From: Paraglaciecola sp. 20A4
GTDB lineage: Bacteria > Pseudomonadota > Gammaproteobacteria > Enterobacterales > Alteromonadaceae
Assembly: GCF_011378905.1 (NCBI RefSeq)
Contig: NZ_WTPY01000031.1
Location: 1 to 57,501 of the forward strand
Direction of reading: 5' to 3'
DNA length: 57,501 nt
Each line of letters begins with the position of its first letter. The stretch's first letter is position 1. Made by a program: the position numbers and the translations under genes. Of this stretch, positions 10,160-21,053 are shown in pieces. Below the pieces are notes generated by a model. The model made no database searches. It was given only the letters and a program-made list of their open reading frames with translations, and had not been told where the DNA came from.

Positions 10160-10190
10160 CTTAACCCAGTCTTAACTCATCCTCTATTAA
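10160..10190 (+). promoter_or_regulatory. QseB/PmrA-like direct repeat with -10 box upstream of the two-component pair
   Basis: CTTAAC at 10160-10165 and CTTAAC at 10171-10176 are separated by five bases, giving the 11-bp, same-face spacing bound by OmpR-family dimers. CTTAA-N6-CTTAA is the known box of PmrA/BasR and QseB. Eight bases further on is TATTAA (10185-10190), a plausible -10, which puts the second half-site over the -35 position as in activator-dependent promoters. Autoregulation of the regulator encoded at 10350 is inferred. The resulting leader would be about 150 nt. Confidence 0.55.
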
Positions 10191-10349
10191 ACTCGCTTCA
10201 TTTATATCGATTGGAAGTGGTTTAATGTTTGGTTTGTTGTTCTGTCACTATTCTTTAGTGCGCGTCTTACACGATATAAAATCGTCTTATATATTCCGTG
10301 CTAACATCCGATATGTTAGCGATCGACATATCAATGGAGTCTTAGAAAA

Positions 10350-11036
10350 ATGGTAAACGTGCTGCTGGTTGAAGATGATATTGATTTGGCAAGCACCATT
10401 GTGGATTACCTAGAATTGGAATCTATTGAGTGCGATCACGCCAGTAACGGACTCATGGGTCTTAATCTTATAGAACGGCAACTGTATCAAGTCATTATGT
10501 TAGATATTAATATGCCAAAAATGGATGGCTTAACCTTGTGCTCGCTGTTAAGAGATCAAGGAATCGATACACCTATATTAATGCTCACCGCGCGAGATAC
10601 ACTAAGCGATAAATTGCAGGGTTTCGATGCCGGCAGCGACGACTATTTAGTCAAACCGTTTGCCATGCAAGAATTAGTTGCGCGCGTAAACGTTCTAGCA
10701 CGGCGCAGAAGCGGTGAAGTTAAACGTCTGATATTAGGCGAATTAGAAGTCGATCTGAGTAAGCGCTGCGCATTTTTAGCTGGTCATCCCTTAAAACTTT
10801 CACCTACGGCGCTTAAAATACTCGAGGTTTTAATGCGCTCCAGCCCACAAACCATTAGTAGACAAGATATTATTCAAGCGGTTTGGGGAGAAAATCAACC
10901 CGATAGCAATAGTTTAAAAGTGCATATCCATCATCTACGAAAACAGCTTGACGCGCACAATGAAGCCATTAGCGTCGTGACAATAGCCGGTGAAGGGTTT
11001 GCCATCAAAATTTCAAATGAAGGCAACAATCAATGA
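10350..11036 (+). CDS. OmpR/PhoB-family response regulator (QseB/PmrA-like)
   Basis: 228 residues. The receiver domain has LVEDD near the N-terminus, phospho-acceptor D52 (VIMLDINMPKMDG), the TAR switch and K in YLVKPF. The C-terminal winged-helix domain (about 130-222) has LSPTALKILEVL, SRQDIIQAVWG and the recognition-helix region NSLKVHIHHLRKQLD. It is a DNA-binding transcription factor activated by the kinase encoded next. The two genes overlap by ATGA at 11033-11036, a sign of translational coupling. A CTTAAC direct repeat about 175-190 bp upstream is a candidate autoregulatory site. Confidence 0.94.
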   Translation: MVNVLLVEDDIDLASTIVDYLELESIECDHASNGLMGLNLIERQLYQVIMLDINMPKMDGLTLCSLLRDQGIDTPILMLTARDTLSDKLQGFDAGSDDYLVKPFAMQELVARVNVLARRRSGEVKRLILGELEVDLSKRCAFLAGHPLKLSPTALKILEVLMRSSPQTISRQDIIQAVWGENQPDSNSLKVHIHHLRKQLDAHNEAISVVTIAGEGFAIKISNEGNNQ

Positions 11037-12328
11037 AAATCCGACCCAGTTTACGCTTATACTTTTTCATTAGTATCGCGCTTTTGGGTACTGGCATGAC
11101 AGTGGGGTTTTCGGTACTCAGTGTTAACTATTATATCGATGGATTAGACCGTGGGCTAAATGGCGTCATGCACGAACTTGTCATGACAACAGACGCTCAA
11201 GATGGACGACCAGTGGATTTTGCAGACTTTCAAATTGCAAGCAGGTGGCAAGATACCCCGGCTATTATTCAACAACGCTTTCGTTCTCCGCCGACAATAG
11301 AAAATGATCTTTTAAAATTTAAAGATCAAGAGTCTTTTTTTTCGCTACCAAGAAATATGTTTTTTGTAGCTATGATACGTAACGCAAACGGTGAACCGCG
11401 TTATGTTACGAAAGTCATGTTAGCTAGGTCTGACGTTCAACTTAAAAGCAAAAAACATTTTGCCCGTTTCTATGGGATCATCATAATTGGCCTAAGTGTT
11501 ATGACAATTTTTGCAGGTTTGTTAGTTGTTGTTATGGGTAAAGTCGCCAAACCAATTGAGTCTTTGGGTAATTGGGCCAGAACACTTAATCATGAAAATA
11601 TAAAGCTCCCGCCGCCTGATTTTATTTATAACGAGCTCAACACGCTGGCGAGTATTATCAAGAGTAGCCTTGATTCTGCGCACCAGAGTCTGGTTCGCGA
11701 GCAAACGTTTCTCAGTTACGCAAGCCACGAGCTAAGAACCCCTATTACCGTTATTCGTAGTAATGTGGAACTCCTGAAGCGCCTGAGTGAACAGTCTCCT
11801 CTAACGTCTAAGCAAGAATTGACACTAGAGCGCATTGAACGGGCGGGGTTGACGATGAGCGATCTAACAGAAACCTTACTCTGGTTAGGTCATAAGGATG
11901 ACGAACCCATTCACCTTGAGCCAGTAAAACTTAACGAGAAAATTCAGAATCTGTCATCAGAATTGGCTTATTTACTAAATGCTAAAGATGTCGAAGTAGA
12001 CTTAGAATGCCAAACCTACCAATTTGATACTGCGGCAACTGCGTGTCACATCGTTTTAAGTAATTTGATCCGCAATGCTTATCAACATACACAACATGGC
12101 CGTGTGCAGATATTACAAAAAGGCAGCTCCGTGAGCATTACCAATAGCTCGCAAAGTGACGAGGTAAAATCAACCGAGCGGCAAAATAACAATAGTAAAA
12201 GTCAACTTGGTTATGGTTTAGGCTTACAACTCAGTGAAAAAATCATTCAGCGCCATAACTGGCAATATAAAATCAAAGATCAGCCTGGATTTTATCAGGT
12301 CATTGTGGATTTTAATCCAAGAGATTAA
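11033..12328 (+). CDS. membrane sensor histidine kinase, partner of the preceding regulator
   Basis: 431 residues. A membrane helix (about 10-32) leads to a periplasmic region of about 110 residues and a second helix (about 145-170). The phospho-acceptor domain has H232 in YASHELRTPITVIRSNVELL, and the ATPase domain has NLIRNAYQHT and G2 LGYGLGLQL. The usual G1 motif (DxGxG) cannot be found. At that place the chain reads VSITNSSQSDEV and then a short polar linker. Such shortened ATPase lids occur in some marine kinases, and activity is likely kept but should be tested. The start codon overlaps the stop of the regulator gene. Confidence 0.9.
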   Translation: MKIRPSLRLYFFISIALLGTGMTVGFSVLSVNYYIDGLDRGLNGVMHELVMTTDAQDGRPVDFADFQIASRWQDTPAIIQQRFRSPPTIENDLLKFKDQESFFSLPRNMFFVAMIRNANGEPRYVTKVMLARSDVQLKSKKHFARFYGIIIIGLSVMTIFAGLLVVVMGKVAKPIESLGNWARTLNHENIKLPPPDFIYNELNTLASIIKSSLDSAHQSLVREQTFLSYASHELRTPITVIRSNVELLKRLSEQSPLTSKQELTLERIERAGLTMSDLTETLLWLGHKDDEPIHLEPVKLNEKIQNLSSELAYLLNAKDVEVDLECQTYQFDTAATACHIVLSNLIRNAYQHTQHGRVQILQKGSSVSITNSSQSDEVKSTERQNNNSKSQLGYGLGLQLSEKIIQRHNWQYKIKDQPGFYQVIVDFNPRD

Positions 12329-12434
12329 GGAGTTTCTGCCGATATAGCTCATACTAAAGCCATATTTACACAACTTGATTGTTTGCATAACGTTAACTTT
12401 AGCGCAATTGGGTGTAAAATTTTAGGAGTGAGAT

Positions 12435-14780
12435 TTGAAATCGGCACCGATCCCGTTAAACGACAAACAACGCCTAGAAGCCTTGTATCGACTGAATATA
12501 TTAGATACCAAAGCAGAGGCGCGTTTTGATCGGATCACACGAATCGCCGCCCATACGTTTGCTTGTGAATATGCATCCATCACGTTTATCGATAAAAGTC
12601 GCCAATGGTTTAAATCTATATTGAATTTAAGCCTCAGTGAAACGCCAAGAGACATCGCTTTTTGCGGCCATACAATAGTGACTGATGATTTACTTGTTGT
12701 TAACGATACCCATCTCGATGCTGATTTTAAAGATAATCCTTTTGTCACCGACGCCCCCTTTGTGCGGTTTTATGCTGGGGTAAAAATTATGATGGACGGC
12801 TATGCTGTCGGCTCACTGTGTTTATTTGATAGCCAACCTCATACCTTAAGTGACGAAGATAAAAGCATATTGCGCGATCTTGCGACTATGGTCGAAAGCG
12901 AATTACAAAAAGAAGAATTAGGCCATATTAGTCGTAGGTTGCAAATTTACCAAGACCAGCTAACTGAATCGCAAAAGCTGACCCGTGTACGCAATGTGAT
13001 CTTGGAAAAGATCGTCAGTTCAGAATCCCTACAATCTGTTTTAGGGGATATCGTTGAAGCGGTTGAGCTAGAATATGCTGGGCAATATTGCAGTATATTA
13101 CTGCTCGATGATACCCATTTGTTTCTTGGGGCTGCCCCATCGTTACCCGACTTTTACAACAACGCGATAGACGGAATCGAAATTGGAATTGGCCAAGGTT
13201 CATGCGGCACAACAGCATTCACTGGGGTGCGTACAATTGTTGATGACATTAGCACACACCCTTATTGGGCTGCCTGGGGTGAGCTTGCTCACCAAGCCAA
13301 ATTAGGGGCCTGTTGGTCTGAGCCTATTAAAACGTCTGACGGATCAGTGCTGGGTACATTTGCTATTTACCATAATACCCCTGCCACCCCCTCGGATGAA
13401 GAGTTGATGCGGATAAAACAGTTCGCTCATATAACCAGCATTGCTATTGAACGACAACAAACAAGCGATCTCATATGGCGACAAGCAAATTTCGATGATC
13501 TCACAAAACTCCCTAATCGCAATGTGATGGGAGAGCATTTAAAGCAAGCCTTACATACCGCTACACGAAACAACACAAAAGTCGCCGTTATGTTTTTAGA
13601 TTTAGATAACTTTAAAGATATCAACGATACACTCGGTCATAGCGTTGGAGATGATTTACTCATCGATTGCGCCACGCGTATAACCCAATGTCTTCGGCAA
13701 AAAGATATCGTCGCTCGTCTGGGAGGAGACGAATTTGTTATGATCATCAATGATTTTTCATACTTCGTTGGAGTAGAAAAAACGGCTCAGAAAATTCTCA
13801 AAGCGGTGGCCCAGCCCTACCATTTGCAAAATGAAATTGTTCATACCAGTGCCAGCATCGGTATTACTATTTATCCTGACGATGCTGAAGATGTGGTCAG
13901 TCTGTTGAAAAATGCTGACCAAGCCATGTATGGTGCAAAAAATATGGGTAAAAATAACTATCATTTTTATACCAAAAGCATGCGTGACGAGGCATTGAAG
14001 CGCTTAACGTTAGTGGCTGATCTTAGGCTCGCCCTTGAAAATGAAGAATTTTTTATTGTTTATCAACCTATTGTCGATTTACATAGCGGGCGTATAACGA
14101 AAGCTGAGGCATTAATACGCTGGCAACATCCAACAAAGGGGCTGATTGGTCCTTTAGACTTTATCCCGATAGCTGAGGAAACTGGCTTAATTATCGATAT
14201 CAGCAATTGGGTATTTGAGCAAGTATGTAAAGATGTAAACCCATGGCGCATCGCTTTATGCCCTACCCTACAAATAAGCATCAACACGTCACCCATTCAT
14301 TACACCGATCCCGATCGCTGTATCACTCAGTGGTTAGATATATTATTGAAAACGCGAACGCCACCGCAAGCAATCTTATTAGAAATTACCGAAAATCTTT
14401 TGATGGACGCTACAAGCAGTGTCTCTACTAAATTATTTCAGTTCCGTCAGGCCGGAATTGAAATAGCTCTTGACGATTTTGGTACTGGGTATTCTTCCAT
14501 TTCGTATTTGAAAAAATACCCAACTGATTTTCTAAAAATCGACAAATCATTTGTTCATTCAATGAGTGAAGACAGTCACGATAAAGTTTTGTGTGAAGCG
14601 ATTATCGTGATGGCCCAAAAACTGGGGATTAAAGTGGTCGCTGAAGGAATAGAAACACAAGAGCAGCAATGTATTTTGCAACAAATGGGTTGTGAGTTTG
14701 GACAAGGTTATTTATTTGCAAAACCGCTAAAACATCATGACTTTGATATTCTTTTAGCAAAGCAAAATACACAGCTGTGA
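12435..14780 (+). CDS. GAF-GAF-GGDEF-EAL cyclic di-GMP turnover protein
   Basis: 781 residues from a TTG start with TAGGAG six bases upstream. Two GAF domains (about 20-165 and 185-335) sense a small ligand or redox state. The GGDEF domain (about 345-505) has an intact GGDEF at 430-434 and the inhibitory RxxD site (RQKD five residues before it). The EAL domain (about 520-770) has EALIRW with E558, TENLLM, DDFGTGYSS, KIDKSFV, AEGIET and GQGYLFAKP. Both catalytic sites look complete, so it could make or break c-di-GMP depending on GAF input. No membrane segment is seen, so it is cytoplasmic. The gene stands alone after the two-component pair. Confidence 0.93.
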   Translation: MKSAPIPLNDKQRLEALYRLNILDTKAEARFDRITRIAAHTFACEYASITFIDKSRQWFKSILNLSLSETPRDIAFCGHTIVTDDLLVVNDTHLDADFKDNPFVTDAPFVRFYAGVKIMMDGYAVGSLCLFDSQPHTLSDEDKSILRDLATMVESELQKEELGHISRRLQIYQDQLTESQKLTRVRNVILEKIVSSESLQSVLGDIVEAVELEYAGQYCSILLLDDTHLFLGAAPSLPDFYNNAIDGIEIGIGQGSCGTTAFTGVRTIVDDISTHPYWAAWGELAHQAKLGACWSEPIKTSDGSVLGTFAIYHNTPATPSDEELMRIKQFAHITSIAIERQQTSDLIWRQANFDDLTKLPNRNVMGEHLKQALHTATRNNTKVAVMFLDLDNFKDINDTLGHSVGDDLLIDCATRITQCLRQKDIVARLGGDEFVMIINDFSYFVGVEKTAQKILKAVAQPYHLQNEIVHTSASIGITIYPDDAEDVVSLLKNADQAMYGAKNMGKNNYHFYTKSMRDEALKRLTLVADLRLALENEEFFIVYQPIVDLHSGRITKAEALIRWQHPTKGLIGPLDFIPIAEETGLIIDISNWVFEQVCKDVNPWRIALCPTLQISINTSPIHYTDPDRCITQWLDILLKTRTPPQAILLEITENLLMDATSSVSTKLFQFRQAGIEIALDDFGTGYSSISYLKKYPTDFLKIDKSFVHSMSEDSHDKVLCEAIIVMAQKLGIKVVAEGIETQEQQCILQQMGCEFGQGYLFAKPLKHHDFDILLAKQNTQL

Positions 14781-14889
14781 CCAAATCAACCTTTGTCCTG
14801 CAGAAAAAACTTAAAAGATAAATAAGATATTAGCTAGGGTAAATATTTTGTTGATATAATCATCTAAAGTATTTATTGGAGCCATTTCT

Positions 14890-15320
14890 ATGCAATCACA
14901 GTTTATCGAACAAATTATCACTATCTCCGAGCGATATCGGATTGCCATCCGCAGTGCAATTAACGCCAGTGAACTTGGTATAAGCGCGATGCATGTTCGC
15001 AGCCTTTCTGTTATCGCCAAATCCCCCAACTGCACTGCCAATGTTATTGTCGGCGAGCTTGCCCGAGATAAAGCCCAAATCGCGCGTATCGTCAAAGAAC
15101 TGGTTAGCGCGAATTTAATTCAAAAATACGCTCATGCAGATGATAAGCGCAGCCAAATACTCAGACTGACTGAAAATGGTCATATTTTAATGGAAAAATT
15201 GCACACAGCTAAGGCAAAAATCAACCAGCAAATAACCCATGGTTTAACGCCTACTCAGCTACGTCAATTTGAAGAAACTGCAGGACATATTGCCGATAAC
15301 CTGCAGCCAAAAGTGAATGA

Positions 15321-15324
<4 letters not shown>
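14890..15324 (+). CDS. MarR-family transcriptional regulator
   Basis: 144 residues with the MarR winged-helix layout: a helical dimerisation N-terminus, ISAMHVRSLSVIAKSPNCTANVI as the first DNA-binding helices, LARDKAQIARIVKELVSANLI as recognition helix, and a wing with the family's DKRSQILRLTENG. TTGGAG lies eight bases before the ATG. The last four bases overlap the end of the convergent aldo/keto reductase gene. MarR proteins are usually repressors released by phenolic or oxidising ligands. The target here is unknown, but the neighbouring reductase is one candidate. Confidence 0.92.
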
Positions 15325-16316
<992 letters not shown>

Positions 16317-16508
16317 AACCTTGTCCTTTTAAAACACACACAAAACATAACGGGATAAAATATTAACGCGCATATTTATTGATTAAATTGGGTGATACTG
16401 GGAAATGTTTGCCTATTCCTACAATCATTGAGTCTGCACCTTCCACCTTATCTGATAGATGGCATACTAAGCGGACCATAAAAGCGTATAGATCGACGGT
16501 ATCTCGCA

Positions 16509-17486
16509 ATGCATAAATTAATTGATAAAGTATTAGAGTTAGCACCCTATGAGGGTGATTTTAGTACCAGTATTCCACATTTAAGTCTATTTCGTCGCGA
16601 TCGTCCAACACCTTCACCTATGCCGGTAATTTATCAACCCAGTATTTATATGGTGTTGTCAGGGTCGAAAGCCGCATTTTTAGGTAAAGAACGCTATCAA
16701 TACGATCCTATGCACTATTTGGTTAGCTGTGTACCGCTGCCATTGGAAGGGCAAATTTTGAAAGCGACTCCTGATGTCCCTTATTTAGCTGCGCGCATCA
16801 GCTTAGATACACAACTAGTCAACGAACTATTAATCCAGATGCCTAATACTTTGGGACATACCATTTCTTTAGGGCATACCATTTCAGCACAAAATACCGT
16901 CGGAACAGGCGACACTATTAAACCGCTAAAATCCCCAACATCGATGCATATATCAGCTGAAAATCCCTCAGCCTCGAGGGGGATTTATGTTAGTGCCATC
17001 AATGAAGATATACAAAACACCCTATCCCGTTTACTCAACTGTGCGCATTCAAAAATCAAAGCCCATGTGCTTGGACAGTTCGCCCTAAAAGAATTGATAT
17101 ATCACGTGTTAGAAGCTGAGCATGGTGTTCTACTGAGAAACTTTGCCAGCCAAGACAGACAACAATACCAGATCGCCAATGTTTTGCAGTATATCAACCG
17201 CCACTATGCGACGAATATGGATATACCGGCACTGGCCAATAAGGCCAATATGAGTGAGTCATCATTTTACCAACATTTTAAAGCTGCAACGAATACTTCT
17301 CCTATCCAATACATTAAAACAATACGTTTACATGCAGCAAAACGAAAAATGGTCTTTGAAAACCACAATGCCACTACAGCTGCATATGAAGTAGGTTACA
17401 CCAGTGCATCTCAATTTAGCCGTGAGTATCGGCGTTTATTTTCGGTCCCCCCAGCACAAGACGCGCGCACAGCAACTAAGGTATAG
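16509..17486 (+). CDS. AraC-family regulator with YqhC-type N-terminal domain
   Basis: 325 residues. The N-terminal cupin-like AraC_N domain (about 20-190) has PVIYQPSIYMVLSGSKAAFLG and Y/D-rich pocket residues. The C-terminal domain (about 225-320) carries two helix-turn-helix motifs, MDIPALANKANMSESSFYQHF and TTAAYEVGYTSASQFSREYRR. This is the YqhC architecture, a regulator of aldehyde reductases, which fits the divergent aldo/keto reductase. Between about residues 115 and 155 there is an expanded low-complexity loop with a tandem LGHTIS-LGHTIS duplication. No strong Shine-Dalgarno precedes the ATG. Confidence 0.92.
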   Translation: MHKLIDKVLELAPYEGDFSTSIPHLSLFRRDRPTPSPMPVIYQPSIYMVLSGSKAAFLGKERYQYDPMHYLVSCVPLPLEGQILKATPDVPYLAARISLDTQLVNELLIQMPNTLGHTISLGHTISAQNTVGTGDTIKPLKSPTSMHISAENPSASRGIYVSAINEDIQNTLSRLLNCAHSKIKAHVLGQFALKELIYHVLEAEHGVLLRNFASQDRQQYQIANVLQYINRHYATNMDIPALANKANMSESSFYQHFKAATNTSPIQYIKTIRLHAAKRKMVFENHNATTAAYEVGYTSASQFSREYRRLFSVPPAQDARTATKV

Positions 17487-17513
17487 TGCACTTCCTTAAC
17501 CCGTAGGATTTAT

Positions 17514-20500
17514 ATGCCAAACACCTTCTCATCCAAAAAATCGTTGTTTAGCGCCCTAGGTCTATATCTGCTAGTCATCGGCTCAATGGTCAACTTTTAT
17601 GTGTTTGCAGATGAACATTTATTGCCGGGTGTAGAAGAAATACAACAGCGCTTGAAGACCTTAGAAGATGCCTCTGATATTTCCGATGCAGAAAAAGCCA
17701 AAATTGAAAAATCCTATCAGCAGGCCATCGATAACATCCGTGCCACTGAACAGTTTGAGGATCAAACCAATAAGTACAATAACGCTATAGGCGTTGCAGC
17801 AAAAGATCTCGCCGACGTGGAAATTAGCTTAAGGTCGTACTCTGCGCCAAAAGTGCCTGCTCGGTCCATCAGTCGAAAAAAACTCCTCACGCAAGTCACC
17901 AATATAGAGGGTGACGTGACCAGCACTCGTGCACGCTTGTCAGAGCTAAAGGCCACCCTCGATGACGAACGTCGATTATTGTTACGACAAATCATTAGCG
18001 AAACGCAAAGCGCCATAGACGCGACCAATAATAGCCTCAACGATGGTGAAGACAGTAATCCAGCTAAACTGGCTGAAAATATCGCGCAAACTACCCAACG
18101 CAAAATGCTGCAAGCAAAAATTGGCACCCTCAAACAGAGGCTAGCGTATCGCCCAAGCCATTTGGCCATTATCGAAGAGCAAATCGCATTAGAACAAAAA
18201 AAACTGGAAGCAAAAGTACAATTACTTGAAGGACTAACATCATTACAAACCCAGCTAGAAGATAAGGAAAACGCTTCTGTTTTGGCCGAACTTGAAGCCA
18301 CAACGGCGTCGCTCATTAGCGCACCTCAGGCTTTGCAAGATATCGCAAAACAGAACGAAGCATTAGCTAAAAGCGCTGTTTTGTTAACCGACCAACAAGA
18401 TCAAACTAGCCAACAATTGAGCGATATTCAAATTCAAATAACGGACTTAGATAACAAATTTTCTTCTCTTAACCGTTTATTAGAACTCGAAATTTATGAA
18501 TCTTCAGCGGTATTTGGTAACGCGCTCAGAGATGAGTGGGAACAAGCAACGCGTTTTGTAGATGGCCGTGACTTGATTGGTCTAACTGAAACGTCGATAG
18601 TCGATAATCGTGTTGCCATATTTAGTATTAATCAGCGCCGAGCCCCGTTCGATACTCCAGCTATAGACACTATAATGCAGCAAATTGGTAAGGACAATCA
18701 ACGCTGGCAAGACACCGCAAATGATTTAGTTAGCCAGCGCCGTGAACTAATTTCACAACTTAGCGCAGCCTATACGCAACACGTAGATGTATTATCGGTT
18801 TTACTGGATAAACTTCGTTATCTCACTCAACGTACACAAACCTACAGCGACTTACTGGAAAGCAATTTATTTTGGATCCCAAGCGCCACGCCTTTTGATT
18901 TATCCACTGTCACTGCGGCCGGTGATTCAGCGGCATGGTTACTGCGCATGGCCCATTGGAAGAATGTACTACAAGCCATTGAAGCTAATATTGAACACAG
19001 CATCGTGGCGCTTATCGCTTTACTTGTGTTACTCGTATTATCACTGCTATTACGCAAACGTCTTAAGCAACGCTTAAGTGATATCGCCCCCAATATCGGC
19101 AGAGTACAATCTGATGAATTCAAACTCACATTAGAAGCACTAGCCATCACCTTTGGATTGTCCTTACCACCCACCTTAGTTTTATTTGCTTTAGCACTTT
19201 TGTGTGATGCAAACGCGGGATTCGCCAACAGCCTAAGTAACGCTTTTTTTGTGGGTGGTTTGATGATGATATATCTAGAATTCATACTACAACTCGTTCG
19301 CAAAGACGGCTTAGGGGAAGCACATTTTAGATGGACTGAATCAAATCTAGCGTTGCTAAGAAAGAACAATCGACTACTGATAGTAGTATTCATTCCGATA
19401 GGTATCATCATGACATTGCTAAACAATCAGGCAAGTGTTGAGATCCGAGAAGACCTAGGCCAGTTTGCGCTGATAATACTTTGCACTTCTCTTGCTATAG
19501 CGGGCACACGAGTTACGCGTAACGCATATTATCGTTATCGTTCCTCAGTTCACACCTCAAAACGTTTTTCTTATTTTTTGTATTCGTTATTAATTTTAGT
19601 CCCAGTTTTTCTCATCATACTATCCGCCATAGGATATCAATACAGTGCTCAGCGCCTACTCGCCTTGATGTTAGAGACCACTGTGATGTGCACATTAGCA
19701 ATGCTGGTTTACTACACCGCCGAACGCGCTATTTCAGTCAACGCTCGGCGCATAGCACTTGAAAAAATTCGCGCGAAACGGGCAGCCATTATTGCAGCAA
19801 CGGCTCAACAAGAAGCTGCCGAGCAATCTGGTGAAGGCGTGCCTGAAATTATTGATAGCCAAGAGCTCGACCGACATACCATCACGACTCAAACCAAAGC
19901 GGTAATACGCCTAGTCATTTGGCTCGTTTTAATCGGTGCCTTATCAGTGATATGGCAAGACATTTCTCCCATAGCGTATTCCCTTGATGACATCGTCATG
20001 TGGGAAATAAATAGCGATGAACCCAACATTGAGGCTCAGCAGATCACGCTATGGAATTGTTTGATGAGTTTGATGATCTTGATTGTAAGTTTCATCGGTG
20101 TACGCAACTTACCCGGACTACTCGAAATGACCGTACTGGGTCGCCTTAGCTTATCGCCTGGCACCAGTTACGCCATCACGACCATGCTTAAGTACAGTAT
20201 TGTGATCGTAGGCATAATCGTTTCTGTCAATATCCTCGGCGCACAGTGGTCAAAACTGCAATGGCTTATTGCCGCATTAGGCGTTGGTTTAGGATTTGGA
20301 TTACAAGAAATTGTCGCTAACTTTGTGTCGGGGATAGTGATTTTGTTTGAGCGCCCTATCCGGCTTGGCGATACGATTACTATTGCAGGTCATAGTGGCA
20401 CTGTAACGCGCATTCGTATCCGCGCAACCACCGTGAGTGACTGGGATCGAAAAGAGCTTATTATCCCCAACAAAACCTTTATTACCCAAGACTTTGTTAA

Positions 20501-20858
20501 TTGGACACTCTCCGATCCTGTAACGCGAATCGTTATCCCTGTGGGCGTTGCTTATGGTAGCGATACTGAAAAAGTCGTTTCGTTATTAATCGATGTCGCG
20601 AATAAAAGTGATAACGTTTTTGATGATCCTGCTCCGGCAGCATTATTTTTAGCATTCGGGGCCAGTAGCCTAGATTTTGAGCTACGGGTATTTGCACGGG
20701 CCGTTGTCGACCGCGCGCTGGTAACCCATGAGTTACACATGAGAATTGAAAAATCGTTTAGAGAAGCAGGCGTCGAAATTGCATTTCCTCAACATGATGT
20801 ACATCTTAATATGTCGTCACCCATTGACGTCAATGTATCCGCGACAAAAGACAGATAG
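17514..20858 (+). CDS. large MscS-family mechanosensitive channel (MscK/MscM type)
   Basis: 1114 residues, about the size of E. coli MscK (KefA) and MscM (YjeP). It has an N-terminal export signal, then a long periplasmic coiled-coil region (about 30-480) rich in E, Q and A, about eight additional membrane helices (about 490-850), and the MscS core. The pore helix and following segment read GVGLGFGLQEIVANFVSGIVIL. The beta domain has RPIRLGDTITIAGHSGTV, IIPNKTFITQDFVNW and VGVAYGSD. It opens under membrane tension to release solutes during hypo-osmotic shock. It sits 27 bp after the AraC gene with its own TAGGA site. Confidence 0.94.
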   Translation: MPNTFSSKKSLFSALGLYLLVIGSMVNFYVFADEHLLPGVEEIQQRLKTLEDASDISDAEKAKIEKSYQQAIDNIRATEQFEDQTNKYNNAIGVAAKDLADVEISLRSYSAPKVPARSISRKKLLTQVTNIEGDVTSTRARLSELKATLDDERRLLLRQIISETQSAIDATNNSLNDGEDSNPAKLAENIAQTTQRKMLQAKIGTLKQRLAYRPSHLAIIEEQIALEQKKLEAKVQLLEGLTSLQTQLEDKENASVLAELEATTASLISAPQALQDIAKQNEALAKSAVLLTDQQDQTSQQLSDIQIQITDLDNKFSSLNRLLELEIYESSAVFGNALRDEWEQATRFVDGRDLIGLTETSIVDNRVAIFSINQRRAPFDTPAIDTIMQQIGKDNQRWQDTANDLVSQRRELISQLSAAYTQHVDVLSVLLDKLRYLTQRTQTYSDLLESNLFWIPSATPFDLSTVTAAGDSAAWLLRMAHWKNVLQAIEANIEHSIVALIALLVLLVLSLLLRKRLKQRLSDIAPNIGRVQSDEFKLTLEALAITFGLSLPPTLVLFALALLCDANAGFANSLSNAFFVGGLMMIYLEFILQLVRKDGLGEAHFRWTESNLALLRKNNRLLIVVFIPIGIIMTLLNNQASVEIREDLGQFALIILCTSLAIAGTRVTRNAYYRYRSSVHTSKRFSYFLYSLLILVPVFLIILSAIGYQYSAQRLLALMLETTVMCTLAMLVYYTAERAISVNARRIALEKIRAKRAAIIAATAQQEAAEQSGEGVPEIIDSQELDRHTITTQTKAVIRLVIWLVLIGALSVIWQDISPIAYSLDDIVMWEINSDEPNIEAQQITLWNCLMSLMILIVSFIGVRNLPGLLEMTVLGRLSLSPGTSYAITTMLKYSIVIVGIIVSVNILGAQWSKLQWLIAALGVGLGFGLQEIVANFVSGIVILFERPIRLGDTITIAGHSGTVTRIRIRATTVSDWDRKELIIPNKTFITQDFVNWTLSDPVTRIVIPVGVAYGSDTEKVVSLLIDVANKSDNVFDDPAPAALFLAFGASSLDFELRVFARAVVDRALVTHELHMRIEKSFREAGVEIAFPQHDVHLNMSSPIDVNVSATKDR

Positions 20859-21053
20859 CCGTTTTTTTGTAGTGATTTAGTAAGTAAGTACCCATGCCAC
20901 AGCAGTTTATAAAATCATGCCTAATAGCATATGATTAATACAGCACAGCTCATACATTAATAATGTTTCCTAAGCTATTGGTAAGTTTAAGGGTTTATTG
21001 AAATCAGGTAGACTGACTGCCTGTGCTATATTTTCCTAAAGGTATTCATGTAA

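Noticed and set aside
20940-20990. AT-rich ATGATTAAT/ATTAATAAT stretches as a Fur box for the siderophore receptor
   Set aside because: Matches to the GATAAT hexamer arrangement are too poor. A position-weight scan would be needed to support it.
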